64,000 nt of DNA from Pogonophryne albipinna. Taxonomy: Eukaryota > Chordata > Actinopteri > Perciformes > Artedidraconidae. The stretch lies in the NCBI GenBank assembly GCA_028583405.1, contig CM053253.1:2180227-2244226 (forward strand). The letters are read 5' to 3'. A model generated the notes under the pieces. That model was not told where the DNA came from, did no database searches, and was given only the letters and a program-made list of their open reading frames with translations. The position numbers and the translations under genes were made by a program. Positions 38,341 to 52,085 of this stretch are shown here, in pieces; the first letter of the stretch is position 1, and every line of letters begins with the position of its first letter.

Positions 38341-38830
38341 CAGTCTCAGATGAGCTAAAGTCCTTTATTTCAGAGAGGGGTCAGCATCAGGGTTACGCAC
38401 TGAAATGAATACACATTTGTCGATGAAAAGCCGTTTTGAATCCCAAATCTGTCCCGGTCCCTCTGTTAATCTGCTCCTGAGGGGGAGGGGGGGGGGGAGG
38501 GGCGTCCACTCTGCAATACAGAGGAATGCCGAGATAAGCAGAAAGTCCCTGCACCTCGCCACAGAACCAATACATGCTATCAGCGGCTTTTATTATCTTT
38601 GGAGATGAAACGATATGCAGGTGGCAGTTTGTGGCCTCCATCTTCTTTTGTTGTGTCACCGTCTGTCCTTTTTTAGTTTTTATTCAAAATGTTCATCTCC
38701 CAAACCGTGCACGCTGAAGTGTGAGTTTTGTTGAACTGCATCACTTTAACGTCAGACTCCTTGTTTTCCACAACACTGACCTCTTTGTCTGCTGCAGTTT
38801 CTCCATCCTCTCCTCTCTCTATCTATCCTG

Positions 38831-39090
38831 CGTGTGTGTGTGTGGCCTAGCATTACTATACTTGTGGGGACCTAAATCTGTTTACACAGTCACGTGTGGG
38901 GACTCGCCTCCCTTATGGGGACACATTGGAGGTGAATCATCAATTTTAGGGTGAAGACTTGGTTTAGGGTTAGGCATGTGTTGGTTATGGTTAAGGTTAG
39001 GATAAGTCTCCAGGAAATGCATGTAAGTCAATGTAATGTCCCCTGAAGTGATGCATACCTGGTATGTGTGTGTGTGTGTGTGAGAGAATG
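38831..39090 (+). repeat. TG-bounded dispersed repeat, copy 2
   Basis: Shares GGCCTAGCATTACTATACTT and TGGGGACCTAAATCTGTTTA with 32848-32980. It extends further to the right with GGTTAGG-like sequence (38965-39002) before another TG run at 39065. Confidence 0.85.
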
Positions 39091-39765
39091 TAAGTGTGTG
39101 TTGGCAGACAAGTGGATGTTAGGGAGTTGCAGCGACCTGGCACAGTTTGCTGTTTTTTTCACCGTTTTCACATTTTTCTCCGTGGCTCTTTCTTCAGTCC
39201 GTCTCCAGCGTTAGGAACTATTAGCATATCATTGCCGTAAGGATCTTCAAACCTCCACAATTAATGGGTTTTTAATGGTTCCCCGGGCCCCTCTATTATG
39301 TGTCCGGCCTCCTTACTCTAATCCAGCGGGGAGCATATGGGCAGCAGCCCGGCTCCACCAGGCAGACCCAGAGGGGCATTGAAACCAGAAAGTATTTAAA
39401 TCCAGAGCGCTCGGGGCTTTATTTAAAAGCAAAGAAAGTGTATTTGTTGGAGGCCCTGAGAGATTTGAGTGAGTGCACGAGGGCTCTCCTTCTCTTACAG
39501 GAGCCGGATTAATAGTCCACTTGGGACCAAGGTGTGAAAGCGTGAAAGATGTGTGTGCATTTCCACCAAAAATGGGTGTATATGGAGGATTTGTAAACCA
39601 GGACAACGCGCTTGAAGAAAGAGACAGACTGCTTAACAAGTGAAGGAGACGGATGAATGAAACACCCTAATGTACGCTGGCGGTGTCAAATGATATTCAA
39701 ATGAAGACATTTCTTTCTCCCAATGGAAGTGTTTCGGGCTGTCGGCCACCGCACTATGTACACTG
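39091..39765. other. Intron 3 stretch without recognised features
   Basis: Mixed sequence. The ORF on the minus strand (39313-39639) has no recognisable similarity. Confidence 0.45.
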
Positions 39766-40031
39766 TACATTTCACATTTATACTTAATTTAATATTCCAT
39801 TCCCTACACTCTTAATGTAAATAATATCCGGCTTTATATTGTGTCTAAAACCCTTCAATAGTGTTTTATTGTCAAAGTCTGATTTGTTTACTGTATATTT
39901 TCTATTCTGAGATGTTTAAATTCTAGTATTGTTTATTTCTACAATTTAATTTCTACTTATGTGCGATGCCTTGTTTTGTTTTTATGCTGCTGCAAACATT
40001 TCCTAATTTGGGATCAATAACGTACCTCCTT
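39766..40031 (+). mobile_element. LINE 3'-tail-like repeat, interrupted by a MITE
   Basis: A/T-rich sequence ending CTAATTTGGGATCAATAACG, the tail style (GGGATCAATAAAGT...TATCTTATC) of many fish LINEs. Its continuation CTCCTATCTTATG appears after the MITE at 40339-40352. Confidence 0.6.
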
Positions 40032-40034
40032 GTA

Positions 40035-40332
40035 AGGCTGCTCAATTAATCGTATTTTAATCGCAATTACGATTATGGCGTGCAACTATTACGAAAACAA
40101 CCTAAATCGAAATAAAACGATTATTTTGTTTTTTCAAATAATTTTTTTTGTGGTTTTTCAGTTGAATTATACTTAAAGTTCAGGGTAATCAACTGTTAAA
40201 AACATACTGTTCAAAAAAAAATTCTCCAGTAAATGGATGTTTTCAAAGTAAATGGATCATCGTTTTTAATAATCGTGATATCAATTATTGACCCAAATAA
40301 TCGAGATTTTGATTTTTGCCATAATCGAGCAG
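40035..40332 (+). mobile_element. MITE with AT-rich palindromic interior
   Basis: Begins AGGCTGCTCAATTAATCG and ends AATCGAGCAGCC, an inverted terminal match. ACCTCCTT just left and ACCTCCTA just right are a near 8-bp duplication, hAT-like. The interior contains repeated TAATCG/CGATTA motifs. Confidence 0.65.
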
Positions 40333-40339
40333 CCCGACC

Positions 40340-40916
40340 TCCTATCTTATGATCTTACTGAAGAGACCACCAACCAATGCATGAACACCTAAACAGGACT
40401 CTAGCCTTTTAATGATTTACTGACACATTGCATTTTGCAGTTTGCCTCGTCCTGACGGAGTCTGTGTGTTTACGAGCTGCTGTCTAATAAATGTGCCTCT
40501 AATTGAATTCACAACGAGATAAATATAACTAGCACACACTGTCCTTGCACCTCCAGAATATTCCCCGCTCGTCTTTGATCACAGGCAGATCACTAGGCAG
40601 TTGTTGAATTTCAAACACAAAGCAGCTTAACTCCTCCACAGACTGTGTCCTTGCTCGCTCCGCAGCCACTTTGGGAAATGCAATCCTTCTAGATGGATCT
40701 GAGAATAAATGTGTAAAGGTCGAGGCAGGCGCTCGGTCAACACCTGAGTGGAGAGCGGCCAGAAAAGCTCTTTACTCATTACTGCCGCTGTCAATGGAAA
40801 GAAGATTAAAAACGACTAAACACTGTGTCCGCTCACACACTCTGTCACACACTCTTTCCTCCACATGATCCACTTAGGCTTTTAATGTAATGCATGTTAT
40901 TGGGAGTGGGTTTGTG
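40340..40916. other. Intron 3 stretch without recognised features
   Basis: Single-copy-looking DNA, nothing assigned. Confidence 0.45.
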
Positions 40917-42110
40917 CAGAGATGGCAAAGTACACACATCCTTTACTCAAGTAGAAGTACAGATACTCGTGTTTAAAAATACTCTGGTGAAAGTAGAAGT
41001 ACTGACTAAACTTCTTTACTCAAGTAAAAGTAAACATTGAAATGTACTTCAGTAAAAAGTACCCATAACTAGCAGCTGTTTTAAAGAGTACCTGACCTCC
41101 CTTTATATTAATAGAACAATAATGTCATTGTTAGCTAATGAATGTTTCCATGCTGAACAACGGCAACATGACAACGTTTCCATTGGTCCCTCTTCTTTAG
41201 AGAAGACCAGGAAATGATGGATACACGGATCGTGTTCAAATCAATAGGCACGCAATGACTCTAAAGAATAATGATCACGCCACCAAACACACATTCAGAC
41301 TAAAGGAACCAGCTGTTTGGAAAATGAGAGAAGTAGAAAGTACAGGTATTTGGGTTCAACATGTAAGAAGTAGAAAGTACAGGTATTTGGGTTCAACATG
41401 TAAGAAGTAGAAAGTACAGGTATTTGAGTTCAACATGTAAGAAGTAGAAAGTACAGGTATTTGAGTTCAACATGTAAGAAGTAGAAAGTACAGGTATTTG
41501 TGTTCAACATATAAGAAGTAGAAAGTACAGGTATTTGAGTTCAACATGTGAGAAGTAGAAAGTACAGGTATTTGGGTTCAACATGTGAGAAGTAGAAAGT
41601 ACAGGTATTTGAGTTCAACATGTAAGAAGTAGAAAGTACAGGTATTTGAGTTCAACATGTAAGAAGTAGAAAGTACAGGTATTTGTGTTCAACATATAAG
41701 AAGTAGAAAGTACAGGTATTTGAGTTCAACATGTAAGAAGTAGAAAGTACAGGTATTTGAGTTCAACATGTAAGAAGTAGAAAGTACAGGTATTTGTGTT
41801 CAACATGTAAGAAGTAGAAAGTACAGGTATTTGTGTTCAACATGTAAGAAGTAGAAAGTACAGGTATTTGGGTTCAACATGTAGGAAGTAGAAAGTACAG
41901 GTATTTGAGTTCAACATGTAAGAAGTAGAAAGTACAGGTATTTGTGTTCAACATGTAAGAAGTAGAAAGTACAGGAATTTGAGTTCTAAATGTAAGAAGT
42001 CAAAGTAAAAAGTTGTCAGAAAAATAAGTAGTGGAGTAAAGTACTGATACCAGAAAAATGTACATATGTACAGTAAGGAAGTATTTGTACTCCACTAATT
42101 CCCACCTCTG
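40917..42110 (+). mobile_element. hAT-like MITE with internal 37-bp minisatellite, locus 2 (complete)
   Basis: Starts CAGAGATGGCAAAGTACACA and ends AATTCCCACCTCTG (inverted CAGAGGTGGGAATT), flanked by GGTTTGTG (40909-40916) and GGTGTGTG (42111-42118), seven of eight identical. This copy defines the family: ~420 bp unique left part, minisatellite, ~110 bp right part. Confidence 0.85.
41337..41995 (+). repeat. 37-bp minisatellite array, hAT-like locus 2 (~18 units)
   Basis: Units: GTACAGGTATTTGGGTTCAA plus CATGTAAGAAGTAGAAA, with GGG/GAG/GTG variants at the third position of the TTTGxG motif. Confidence 0.97.
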
Positions 42111-42139
42111 GGTGTGTGTTCCAGCATGTACACACACCC

Positions 42140-42323
<184 letters not shown>

Positions 42324-42612
42324 TGTGCTGATGCAGGCTTTCTGTCCAGGTAATAGCCTGTAGCGATGCCACAGGAGAAGTGACATTTGCTGCCACCTTA
42401 ACTAGCTCATTATCGCGCTTCAGTCATCCTCTCCTCCTCGGAGGGTAATGAGGATTTTACTTTTCCCGCTCTGCTCCTGCCTATCGAAGTGAAGCTCTTT
42501 CTGTTTTGGGAAATGTCTCGTTCTCTCTGCGCTGTTTTAGCACGAGTGCTCGCTCTTTGAAGGAACAATGGAGGAGAGTGTTGAATCTGATGCATTGTGC
42601 TGCTCACTCACA

Positions 42613-42737
<125 letters not shown>

Positions 42738-42816
42738 CTCATCTGTTAATCAGGCCTGATGCACACACTGATTGGCTCTATTGTTCAGCATCTAGGCTTT
42801 TGAAATACACACACTA

Positions 42817-42820
<4 letters not shown>

Positions 42821-42885
<65 letters not shown>

Positions 42886-42901
42886 ACACACACACACACA
42901 C
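42821..42901 (+). repeat. (CA)n microsatellite
   Basis: CA run with one CC junction near 42884. Confidence 0.98.
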
Positions 42902-43058
42902 AGCTGCGTACACACACCTGTCTTCATTACAGCACTTCTTGGGTTGATTGGAGGGTTGTTGTGTGTCGATGTGGGACGCTGATATTTCTCTCCTCTTCAT
43001 CAGGGATGGAGGGATTGAAGGATGGCAGTAGATTTAAATACTAAGAGCAAAGACGTTA

Positions 43059-46000
43059 TTAAAGGGGCCCTATTCTGAACACCTGAACATCAGCAGGAGA
43101 GGACTCTTTAAAGTAGAGACACTACATACTGATATACACCTGCACATCAGCAGGAGAGGACTCTTTAAAGTAGAGACACTACATACTGATATACACCTGA
43201 ACATCAGCAGGAGAGGACTCTTTAAAGTAGAGACACTACATACTGATATACACCTGCACATCAGCAGGAGAGGACTCTTTAAAGTAGAGACACTACATAC
43301 TGATATACACCTGCACATCAGCAGGAGAGGACTCTTTAAAGTAGAGACACTACATACTGATATACACCTGAACATCAGCAGGAGAGGACTCTTTAAAGTA
43401 GAGACACTACATACTGATATACACCTGAACATCAGCAGGAGAGGACTCTTTAAAGTAGAGACACTACATACTGATATACACCTGAACATCAGCAGGAGAG
43501 GACTCTTTAAAGTAGAGACACTACATACTGATATACACCTGCACATCAGCAGGAGAGGACTCTTTAAAGTAGAGACACTACATACTGATATACACCTGAA
43601 CATCAGCAGGAGAGGACTCTTTAAAGTAGAGACACTACATACTGATATACACCTGAACATCAGCAGGAGAGGACTCTTTAAAGTAGAGACACTACATACT
43701 GATATACACCTGAACTTCAGCAGGAGAGGACTCTTTAAAGTAGAGACACTACCTACTGATATGAACCTGAACATCAGCAGGAGAGGACTCTTTAAAGTAG
43801 AGACACTACATACTGATATGAACCTGAACATCAGCAAGAGAGGACTCTTTAAAGTAGAGACACTACATACTGATATACACCTGAACATCAGCAGGAGAGG
43901 ACTCTTTAAAGTAGAGACACTACATACTGATATACACCTGAACATCAGCAGGAGAGGACTCTTTAAAGTAGAGACACTACATACTGATATACACCTGAAC
44001 ATCAGCAGGAGAGGACTCTTTAAAGTAGAGACACTACATACTGATATACACCTGAACATCAGCAGGAGAGGACTCTTTAAAGTAGAGACACTACCTACTG
44101 ATATGAACCTGAACATCAGCAGGAGAGGACTCTTTAAAGTAGAGACACTACATACTGATATGAACCTGAACATCAGCAGAGAGGACTCTTTAAAGTAGAG
44201 ACACTACATACTGATATACACCTGAACATCAGCAGGAGAGGACTCTTTAAAGTAGAGACACTACATACTGATATACATCTGAACATCAGCAGGAGAGGAC
44301 TCTTTAAAGTAGATACACTACATACTGATATACACCTGAACATCAGCAGGAGAGGACTCTTTAAAGTAGAGACACTACATACTGATATGACACCTGAACA
44401 TCAGCAGGAGAGGGACTCTTTAAAGTAGAGACACTACATACTGATATACACCTGAACATCAGCAGGAGAGGACTCTTTAAAGTAGAGACACTACATACTG
44501 ATATACACCTGAACATCAGCTGGAGAGGACTCTTTAAAGTAGAGACACTACATACTGATATACACCTGAACATCAGCAGGAGAGGACTCTTTAAAGTAGA
44601 AACACTACATACTGATATACACCTGAACATCAGCAGGAGAGGACTCTTTAAAGTAGAGACACTACATACTGATATACACCTGAACATCAGCAGGAGAGGA
44701 CTCTTTAAAGTAGAGACACTACATACTGATATACACCTGAACATCAGCAGGAGAGGACTCTTTAAAGTAGAGACACTACATACTGATATACACCTGAACA
44801 TCAGCAGGAGAGGACTCTTTAAAGTAGAGACACTACATACTGATATACACCTGAACATCAGCAGGAGAGGACTCTTTAAAGTAGAGACACTACATACTGA
44901 TATACACCTGAACTTCAGCAGGAGAGGACTCTTTAAAGTAGAGACACTACCTACTGATATGAACCTGAACATCAGCAGGAGAGGACTCTTTAAAGTAGAG
45001 ACACTACATACTGATATGAACCTGAACATCAGCAAGAGAGGACTCTTTAAAGTAGAGACACTACATACTGATATACACCTGAACATCAGCAGGAGAGGAC
45101 TCTTTAAAGTAGAGACACTACATACTGATATACATCTGAACATCAGCAGGAGAGGACTCTTTAAAGTAGATACACTACATACTGATATACACCTGAACAT
45201 CAGCAGGAGAGGACTCTTTAAAGTAGAGACACTACATACTGATATACACCTGAACATCAGCAGGAGAGGACTCTTTAAAGTAGAGACACTACATACTGAT
45301 ATACACCTGAACATCAGCAGGAGAGGACTCTTTAAAGTAGAGACACTACATACTGATATACACCTGAACATCAGCAGGAGAGGACTCTTTAAAGTAGAGA
45401 CACTACATACTGATATACACCTGAACATCAGCAGGAGAGGACTCTTTAAAGTAGAGACACTACATACTGATATACACCTGAACATCAGCAGGAGAGGACT
45501 CTTTAAAGTAGAGACACTACATACTGATATACACCTGAACATCAGCAGGAGAGGACTCTTTAAAGTAGAGACACTACATACTGATATACACCTGAACATC
45601 AGCAGGAGAGGACTCTTTAAAGTAGAGACACTACATACTGATATACACCTGAACATCAGCAGGAGAGGACTCTTTAAAGTAGAGACACTACATACTGATA
45701 TACACCTGAACTTCAGCAGGAGAGGACTCTTTAAAGTAGAGACACTACATACTGATATGAACCTGAACATCAGCAGGAGAGGACTCTTTAAAGTAGAGAC
45801 ACTACATACTGATATGAACCTGAACATCAGCAAGAGAGGACTCTTTAAAGTAGAGACACTACATACTGATATACACCTGAACATCAGCAGGAGAGGACTC
45901 TTTAAAGTAGAGACACTACATACTGATATACATCTGAACATCAGCAGGAGAGGACTCTTTAAAGTAGAGACACTACATACTGATATACACCTGAACATCA

Positions 46001-47501
46001 GCAGGAGAGGACTCTTTAAAGTAGAGACACTACATACTGATATACACCTGAACATCAGCAGGAGAGGACTCTTTAAAGTAGAGACACTACATACTGATAT
46101 ACACCTGAACATCAGCAGGAGAGGACTCTTTAAAGTAGAGACACTACATACTGATATACACCTGAACATCAGCAGGAGAGGACTCTTTAAAGTAGAGACA
46201 CTACATACTGATATACACCTGAACATCAGCAGGAGAGGACTCTTTAAAGTAGAAACACTACATACTGATATACACCTGAACATCAGCAGGAGAGGACTCT
46301 TTAAAGTAGAGACACTACATACTGATATACACCTGAACATCAGCAGGAGAGGACTCTTTAAAGTAGAGACACTACATACTGATATACACCTGAACATCAG
46401 CAGGAGAGGACTCTTTAAAGTAGAGACACTACATACTGATATACACCTGAACATCAGCAGGAGAGGACTCTTTAAAGTAGAGACACTACATACTGATATA
46501 CACCTGAACATCAGCAGGAGAGGACTCTTTAAAGTAGAGACACTACATACTGATATACACCTGAACATCAGCAGGAGAGGACTCTTTAAAGTAGAGACAC
46601 TACATACTGATATACACCTGAACATCAGCAGGAGAGGACTCTTTAAAGTAGAGACACTACATACTGATATACACCTGAACATCAGCAGGAGAGGACTCTT
46701 TAAAGTAGAAACACTACATACTGATATACACCTGAACATCAGCAGGAGAGGACTCTTTAAAGTAGAGACACTACATACTGATATACACCTGAACATCAGC
46801 AGGAGAGGACTCTTTAAAGTAGAGACACTACATACTGATATACACCTGAACATCAGCAGGAGAGGACTCTTTAAAGTAGAGACACTACATACTGATATAC
46901 ACCTGAACATCAGCAGGAGAGGACTCTTTAAAGTAGAGACACTACATACTGATATACACCTGAACATCAGCAGGAGAGGACTCTTTAAAGTAGAGACACT
47001 ACATACTGATATACACCTGAACATCAGCAGGAGAGGACTCTTTAAAGTAGAGACACTACATACTGATATACACCTGAACATCAGCAGGAGAGGACTCTTT
47101 AAAGTAGAGACACTACATACTGATATACACCTGAACATCAGCAGGAGAGGACTCTTTAAAGTAGAAACACTACATACTGATATACACCTGAACATCAGCA
47201 GGAGAGGACTCTTAAAGTAGAGACACTACATACTGATATACACCTGAACATCAGCAGGAGAGGACTCTTTAAAGTAGAGACACTACATACTGATATACAC
47301 CTGAACATCAGCAGGAGAGGACTCTTTAAAGTAGAGACACTACATACTGATATACACCTGAACATCAGCAGGAGAGGACTCTTTAAAGTAGAAACACTAC
47401 ATACTGATATACACCTGAACATCAGCAGGAGAGGACTCTTTAAAGTAGAAACACTACATACTGATATGAACCAGAAAATTAGAAAAATATGTCCGCTTTA
47501 A
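43059..47501 (+). mobile_element. TTAA-type MITE remnant with giant 57-bp array, locus 3
   Basis: TTAAAGGGGCCCTATTCTG at the left (43059) runs directly into the array. At the right the array ends in ATATGTCCGCTTTAA (TTAA at 47498-47501). The unique left part present in locus 2 is absent. Locus 3 is therefore nearly all minisatellite. Confidence 0.75.
43077..47470 (+). repeat. 57-bp minisatellite array, locus 3 (~77 units, 4.4 kb)
   Basis: Same unit as loci 1 and 2. Diagnostic variants (CTTCAGC for CATCAGC, ATATGAACC for ATATACACC, AAGAGAGG for AGGAGAGG, GTAGAAACAC for GTAGAGACAC) recur at multiples of 57: 14 units apart (44913 to 45711) and 8 units apart (46252, 46708, 47164). The 944-codon minus ORF and 753-codon plus ORF reflect the multiple-of-three period. 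Confidence 0.98.
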
Positions 47502-48810
47502 AACATCAACATCCAGACTGCATTCAGCTCTCTGCTGCTGACTGACATGAACACCGGCAACATGAGATGTGTTTGTTTATAGGGTGTGTGAGCACAGTGG
47601 CTATACAGTGACACACACACACACACTCACAAATCAACGACCCAGAGCACAGTTTGTGCTGGAACGCCACGAGCTTTTGTCCCGGTCGTGTTTTCTTATT
47701 GATAAGGATTGCAAGAATTTTCAGGGGAAATTAAACGCGTTGAGAGATTGATTATAAAACAGTATGTTAAAAATGTGCTTTCATGTCCTCTTAAATGTCT
47801 GTTTAAAGCACATACATATTTTCACATTCCTCTGCTCTGAAGGAAGATTGAAGTTAAACTCAATTTATTTTATCCACAAAAAGTAAAAAATACAAGAACA
47901 ATCACAAGGCATGATGGGAATATGTGATAAGCCGTCTGCAGCTGGAGAATAGAGCCTCAGACACTTAACAGTTAATGTATTGTAGAGACAAGCTAAAAAC
48001 ACCCAACACTAACCAAACACAATTAACTACCTAACGCTCCTAAAACATTGGTTTAAAAATATATTGGATATAATAAACACCGATATATGACAAAGGGGTT
48101 GAATGCATACAGACTGAGAGACACAGATAAATACATTTTTAAAGGTTTGTTAACCTAACATTAAAAACGATCCAGGGCAAACTACAATGAATACAAATCC
48201 ATAAGCCAGTTGCTGTTATGTACACAGTGACATGTTGACAGGGAAACATCACTTTGAAACAACCAGGCTGCAAAAACAGCAAACAGAGAATTCTGGATGT
48301 AAAAATGTACCGTGGAGCCTTCTCCAATAGCTACCATAAAACCACTTTTTACATATTAAATACACCCTGTTATGCTTTTTGGGGTTTTCCCTCTCCTGTA
48401 GTGTGTTATATTGTTTTGTGTGCACGTTCATGGACCTGAAAATGTCCCTTTAATCAGTCCAATGTGTCCTCTAACGGTTAAAATAGATGTAGCGTGAGCT
48501 GTGGTTTCGGGGCCAGATTTCTTCAATGAGTAAGAAAGATTTAATGAAGAAAACGTTTTTCCAGCCTTCTTTTTTGGACTTTTAATGTGGGAAACTCATG
48601 TTACACTAAATATGAATCATAACAGATTATTTCTACATACTTTAAAGCCAGCCTGCAGGCAGACTTTAACAGAACTGTCTTTGCATGTCCGTGTTTGAAC
48701 AGTGTTTCTGCTGTTGCGTCAGCTCGGTACAGTCAGCTATCCAGCGCCGGTCTGAAAACAGCCCAGGGCCTGTTCCTTTGTCTTCCTTTCACTAATTGAA
48801 TGTGTGTGCA
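47502..48810. other. Intron 3 stretch with one MITE fragment
   Basis: 48370-48440 (TGCTTTTTGGGGTTTTCCCT, TGTAGTGTGTTATATTG) resembles the internal left part of the TTAA MITE family. The rest is unassigned. Confidence 0.5.
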
Positions 48811-48812
48811 TG

Positions 48813-49011
<199 letters not shown>

Positions 49012-49173
49012 TTCACCTCAACCACCATATCCTGGGTTTACAGTGTTAATGTCAGGCGCAGACAGTCTGTGAGTCATGATGTGTTTTAGACCGCGGGCCG
49101 AGGCCTCTCACAGGTATCAGACGACATTACAGGTTCCCACAAGAAGAGGATTAGACGGCACATACTCAATGCA

Positions 49174-49986
49174 AACAACATCCTTTACTCAAGTAGAAGT
49201 ACAGATACTCGTGTTTAAAAATACTCTGGTGAAAGTAGAAGTACTGACTAAACTTCTTTACTCAAGTAAAAGTAAAGAGGCTTTGAAGTGTACTTCAGTA
49301 AAAAGTACCCATAACTAGCAGCTGTTTTAAAGAGTACCTGACCTCCCTTTATATTAATAGAACAATAATGTCATTGTTTGCTAATGAATGTTTCCATGCT
49401 GAACAACGGCAACATGACAACGTTTCCATTGGTCCCTCTTCTTTAGAGAAGACCAGGAAATGATGGATACACGGATCGTGTTCAAATCAATAGGCACGCA
49501 ATGACTCTAAAGAATAATGATCACGCCACCAAACACACATTCAGACTAAAGGAACCAGCTGTTTGGGAAATGAGAGAAGTAGAAAGTACAGGTATTTGTG
49601 TTCAACATGTAAGTAGTAGAAAGTACAGGTATTTGGGTTCAACATGTAGGAAGTAGAAAGTTCAGGTATTTGTGTTCAACATGTAAGAAGTAGAAAGTAC
49701 AGGTATTTGAGTTCAACATGTAAGAAGTAGAAAGTACAGGTATTTGTGTTCAACGTGTAAGAAGTAGAAAGTACAGGTATTTGTGTTCAACATGTGAGAA
49801 GTAGAAAGTACAGGTATTTGGGTTCAACATGTAAGAAGTAGAAAGTACAGGTATTTGTGTTCAACATGTAAGAAGTCAAAGTAAAAAGTTGTCAGAAAAA
49901 TAAGTAGTGGAGTAAAGTACTGATACCAGAAACATGTACTTAAGCACAGTAACAAAGTATTTGTACTCCAGTACTCCCCACCTCTG
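49174..49986 (+). mobile_element. hAT-like MITE with internal 37-bp minisatellite, locus 3
   Basis: The left tip is missing (sequence joins at ACATCCTTTACTCAAGTAGA). The unique part, short array (49577-49875, about 8 units) and right end CCCCACCTCTG are present. Confidence 0.8.
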
Positions 49987-50690
49987 CAGCTGTTTCCCTG
50001 ATGCAGACTGCTCGGGGTCTCTGAGAATATGAAACAAGCTGCATGAACACCAGTAGACCCTCACTGGGAGCGTTAAAAACATCACACGTGAATGCTAGGT
50101 TATTGCCTGGAAATGACTTTCTCCTTTAGCTTTGCTTGTATCCTACTGTCTCTGTTCTAGCATCCTTCATATGGGGACGCTGCTCTCCTGCTATGTTTGG
50201 CCACTCCTCCAGTTGTACCTTAAAAACCTCACGTACTGTCAGCTCAGTTTAGGAAGTATTTCTGTGCCTTTTGACCCTGCTGTGAAATGAATCATTGTTG
50301 GCTCTCCTGTTCTCAATATTTACTCTCAGAAAGTAATGAAGCGACACTAAAGGCAGCAGCTGAATGAAGACGTCTCGCTTCTCTTTTGACTTTCTCTGGC
50401 TCCAGACTCTGTTGGAACAGAGACGCTTTTAGAGCCAAGTGGGTTTCCCGTTTGGCCGGCAGCTCACACTCTGCTTCAAAACACTCTGAGGAGGAAGCGT
50501 CCTCACTAAGTAAATATACCAGCTGTGACCAAAAGCTGTGGCTCCCCCCCCCTCCCTTTACACCTCTTTACTCTCATGGGTCTGGATCTGTGGACCAGTG
50601 TGACACCAGACAACGGGTTAAGTCCTTTTTATGAGACTCGATATTATAAAATTTTTTATCAAGACAAATTAACATGTTCTGTCTTTAAAC
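49987..50690. other. Intron 3 stretch without recognised features
   Basis: Nothing assigned. Confidence 0.45.
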
Positions 50691-50699
50691 ACGGCCAGA

Positions 50700-52085
50700 G
50701 CCCATACTGTGTTTCCTTCAGTGTTTACTTCCTGCCTGTCTTCTTCTACTGTTCCCTTCAGTGTTTACTTCCTGTCTGTCTTCTTCTGTTGTTCCCTTCA
50801 GTGTTTACTTCCTGTCTGTCTTCTTCTGCTGTTCCCTTTAGTGTTTACTTCATGTCTGTTTTCTACTGTTCCCTTTAGTGTTTACTTCCTGCCTGTCTTC
50901 TTCTGTTGTTCCCTTCAGTGTTTACTTCCCGCCTGTCTTCTTCTTCTGTTCCCTTCAGTGTTTACTTCATGTCTGTTTTCTTCTGCTGTTCCCTTTAGTG
51001 TCTACTTCATGTCTGTTTTCTACTGTTCCCTTTAGTGTTTACTTCCTGCCTGTCTTCTTCTGTTGTTCCCTTCAGTGTTTACTTCCCGCCTGTCTTCTTC
51101 TGTTGTTCCCTTCAGTGTTTACTTCCTGTCTGTCTTCTTCTGCTGTTCCCTTTAGTGTTTACTTCATGTCTGTTTTCTACTGTTCCCTTTAGTGTTTACT
51201 TCCTGCCTGTCTTCTTCTGTTGTTCCTTCAGTGTTTACTTCCCGCCTGTCTTCTTCTTCTGTTCCCTTCAGTATTTACTTCCTGTCTGTCTTCTTCTGCT
51301 GTTCCCTTCAGTGTTTACTTCCTGTCTGTCTTCTTCTGCTGTTCCCTTCCGTGTTCACTTCCTGTCTGTCTTCTTCTGTTGTTCCCTTCAGTGTTTACTT
51401 CCCGTCTGTCTTCTTCTGTTGTTCCCTTCAGTGTTTACTTCCCGTCTGTCTTCTTCTGTTGTTCCCTTTAGTGTTTACTTCCCGTCTGTCTTCTTCTATT
51501 GTTCCCTTTAGTGTTTACTTCCCGTCTGTCTTCTTCTGCTGTTCCCTTCAGTGTTTACTTCCTGTCTGTCTTCTTCTGCTGTTCCCTTTAGTGTTTACTT
51601 CATGTCTGTTTTCTACTGTTCCCTTTAGTGTTTACTTCCTGCCTGTCTTCTTCTGTTGTTCCCTTCAGTGTTTACTTCCCGCCTGTCTTCTTCTTCTGTT
51701 CCCTTCAGTATTTACTTCCTGTCTGTCTTCTTCTGCTGTTCCCTTCCATGTTCACTTCCTGTCTGTCTTCTTCTGTTGTTCCCTTCAGTGTTTACTTCCC
51801 GTCTGTCTTCTTCTGTTGTTCCCTTCAGTGTTTACTTCCCGTCTGTCTTCTTCTGTTGTTCCCTTTAGTGTTTACTTCCCGTCTGTCTTCTTCTATTGTT
51901 CCCTTTAGTGTTTACTTCCCGTCTGTCTTCTTCTGCTGTTCCCTTCAGTGTTTACTTCCCGTCTGTCTTCTTCTGTTGTTCCCTTTAGTGTTTACTTCCC
52001 GTCTGTCTTCTTCTATTGTTCCCTTTAGTGTTTACTTCCTGTCTGTCTTCTTCTGCTGTTCCCTTTATTGTTTACTTCCTGTCTG
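50700..52085 (+). repeat. 40-bp minisatellite array (~35 units)
   Basis: Units: TTCCCTTCAGTGTTTACTTC plus CTGTCTGTCTTCTTCTGTTG. A 37-bp variant (CATGTCTGTTTTCTACTG) recurs at 50851, 51008, 51165 and 51601, so blocks of 157 bp (three 40-mers and one 37-mer) were copied. No transposon ends were found around it. Confidence 0.97.

Noticed and set aside
44361..47195. 944-codon minus-strand ORF and 753-codon plus-strand ORF of 19-residue repeats, resembling a large repeat protein
   Set aside because: The 57-bp DNA repeat has a period divisible by three, so any stop-free frame stays open on both strands. The same reading occurs at the other two loci within a MITE, with no codon-position bias in the variants.
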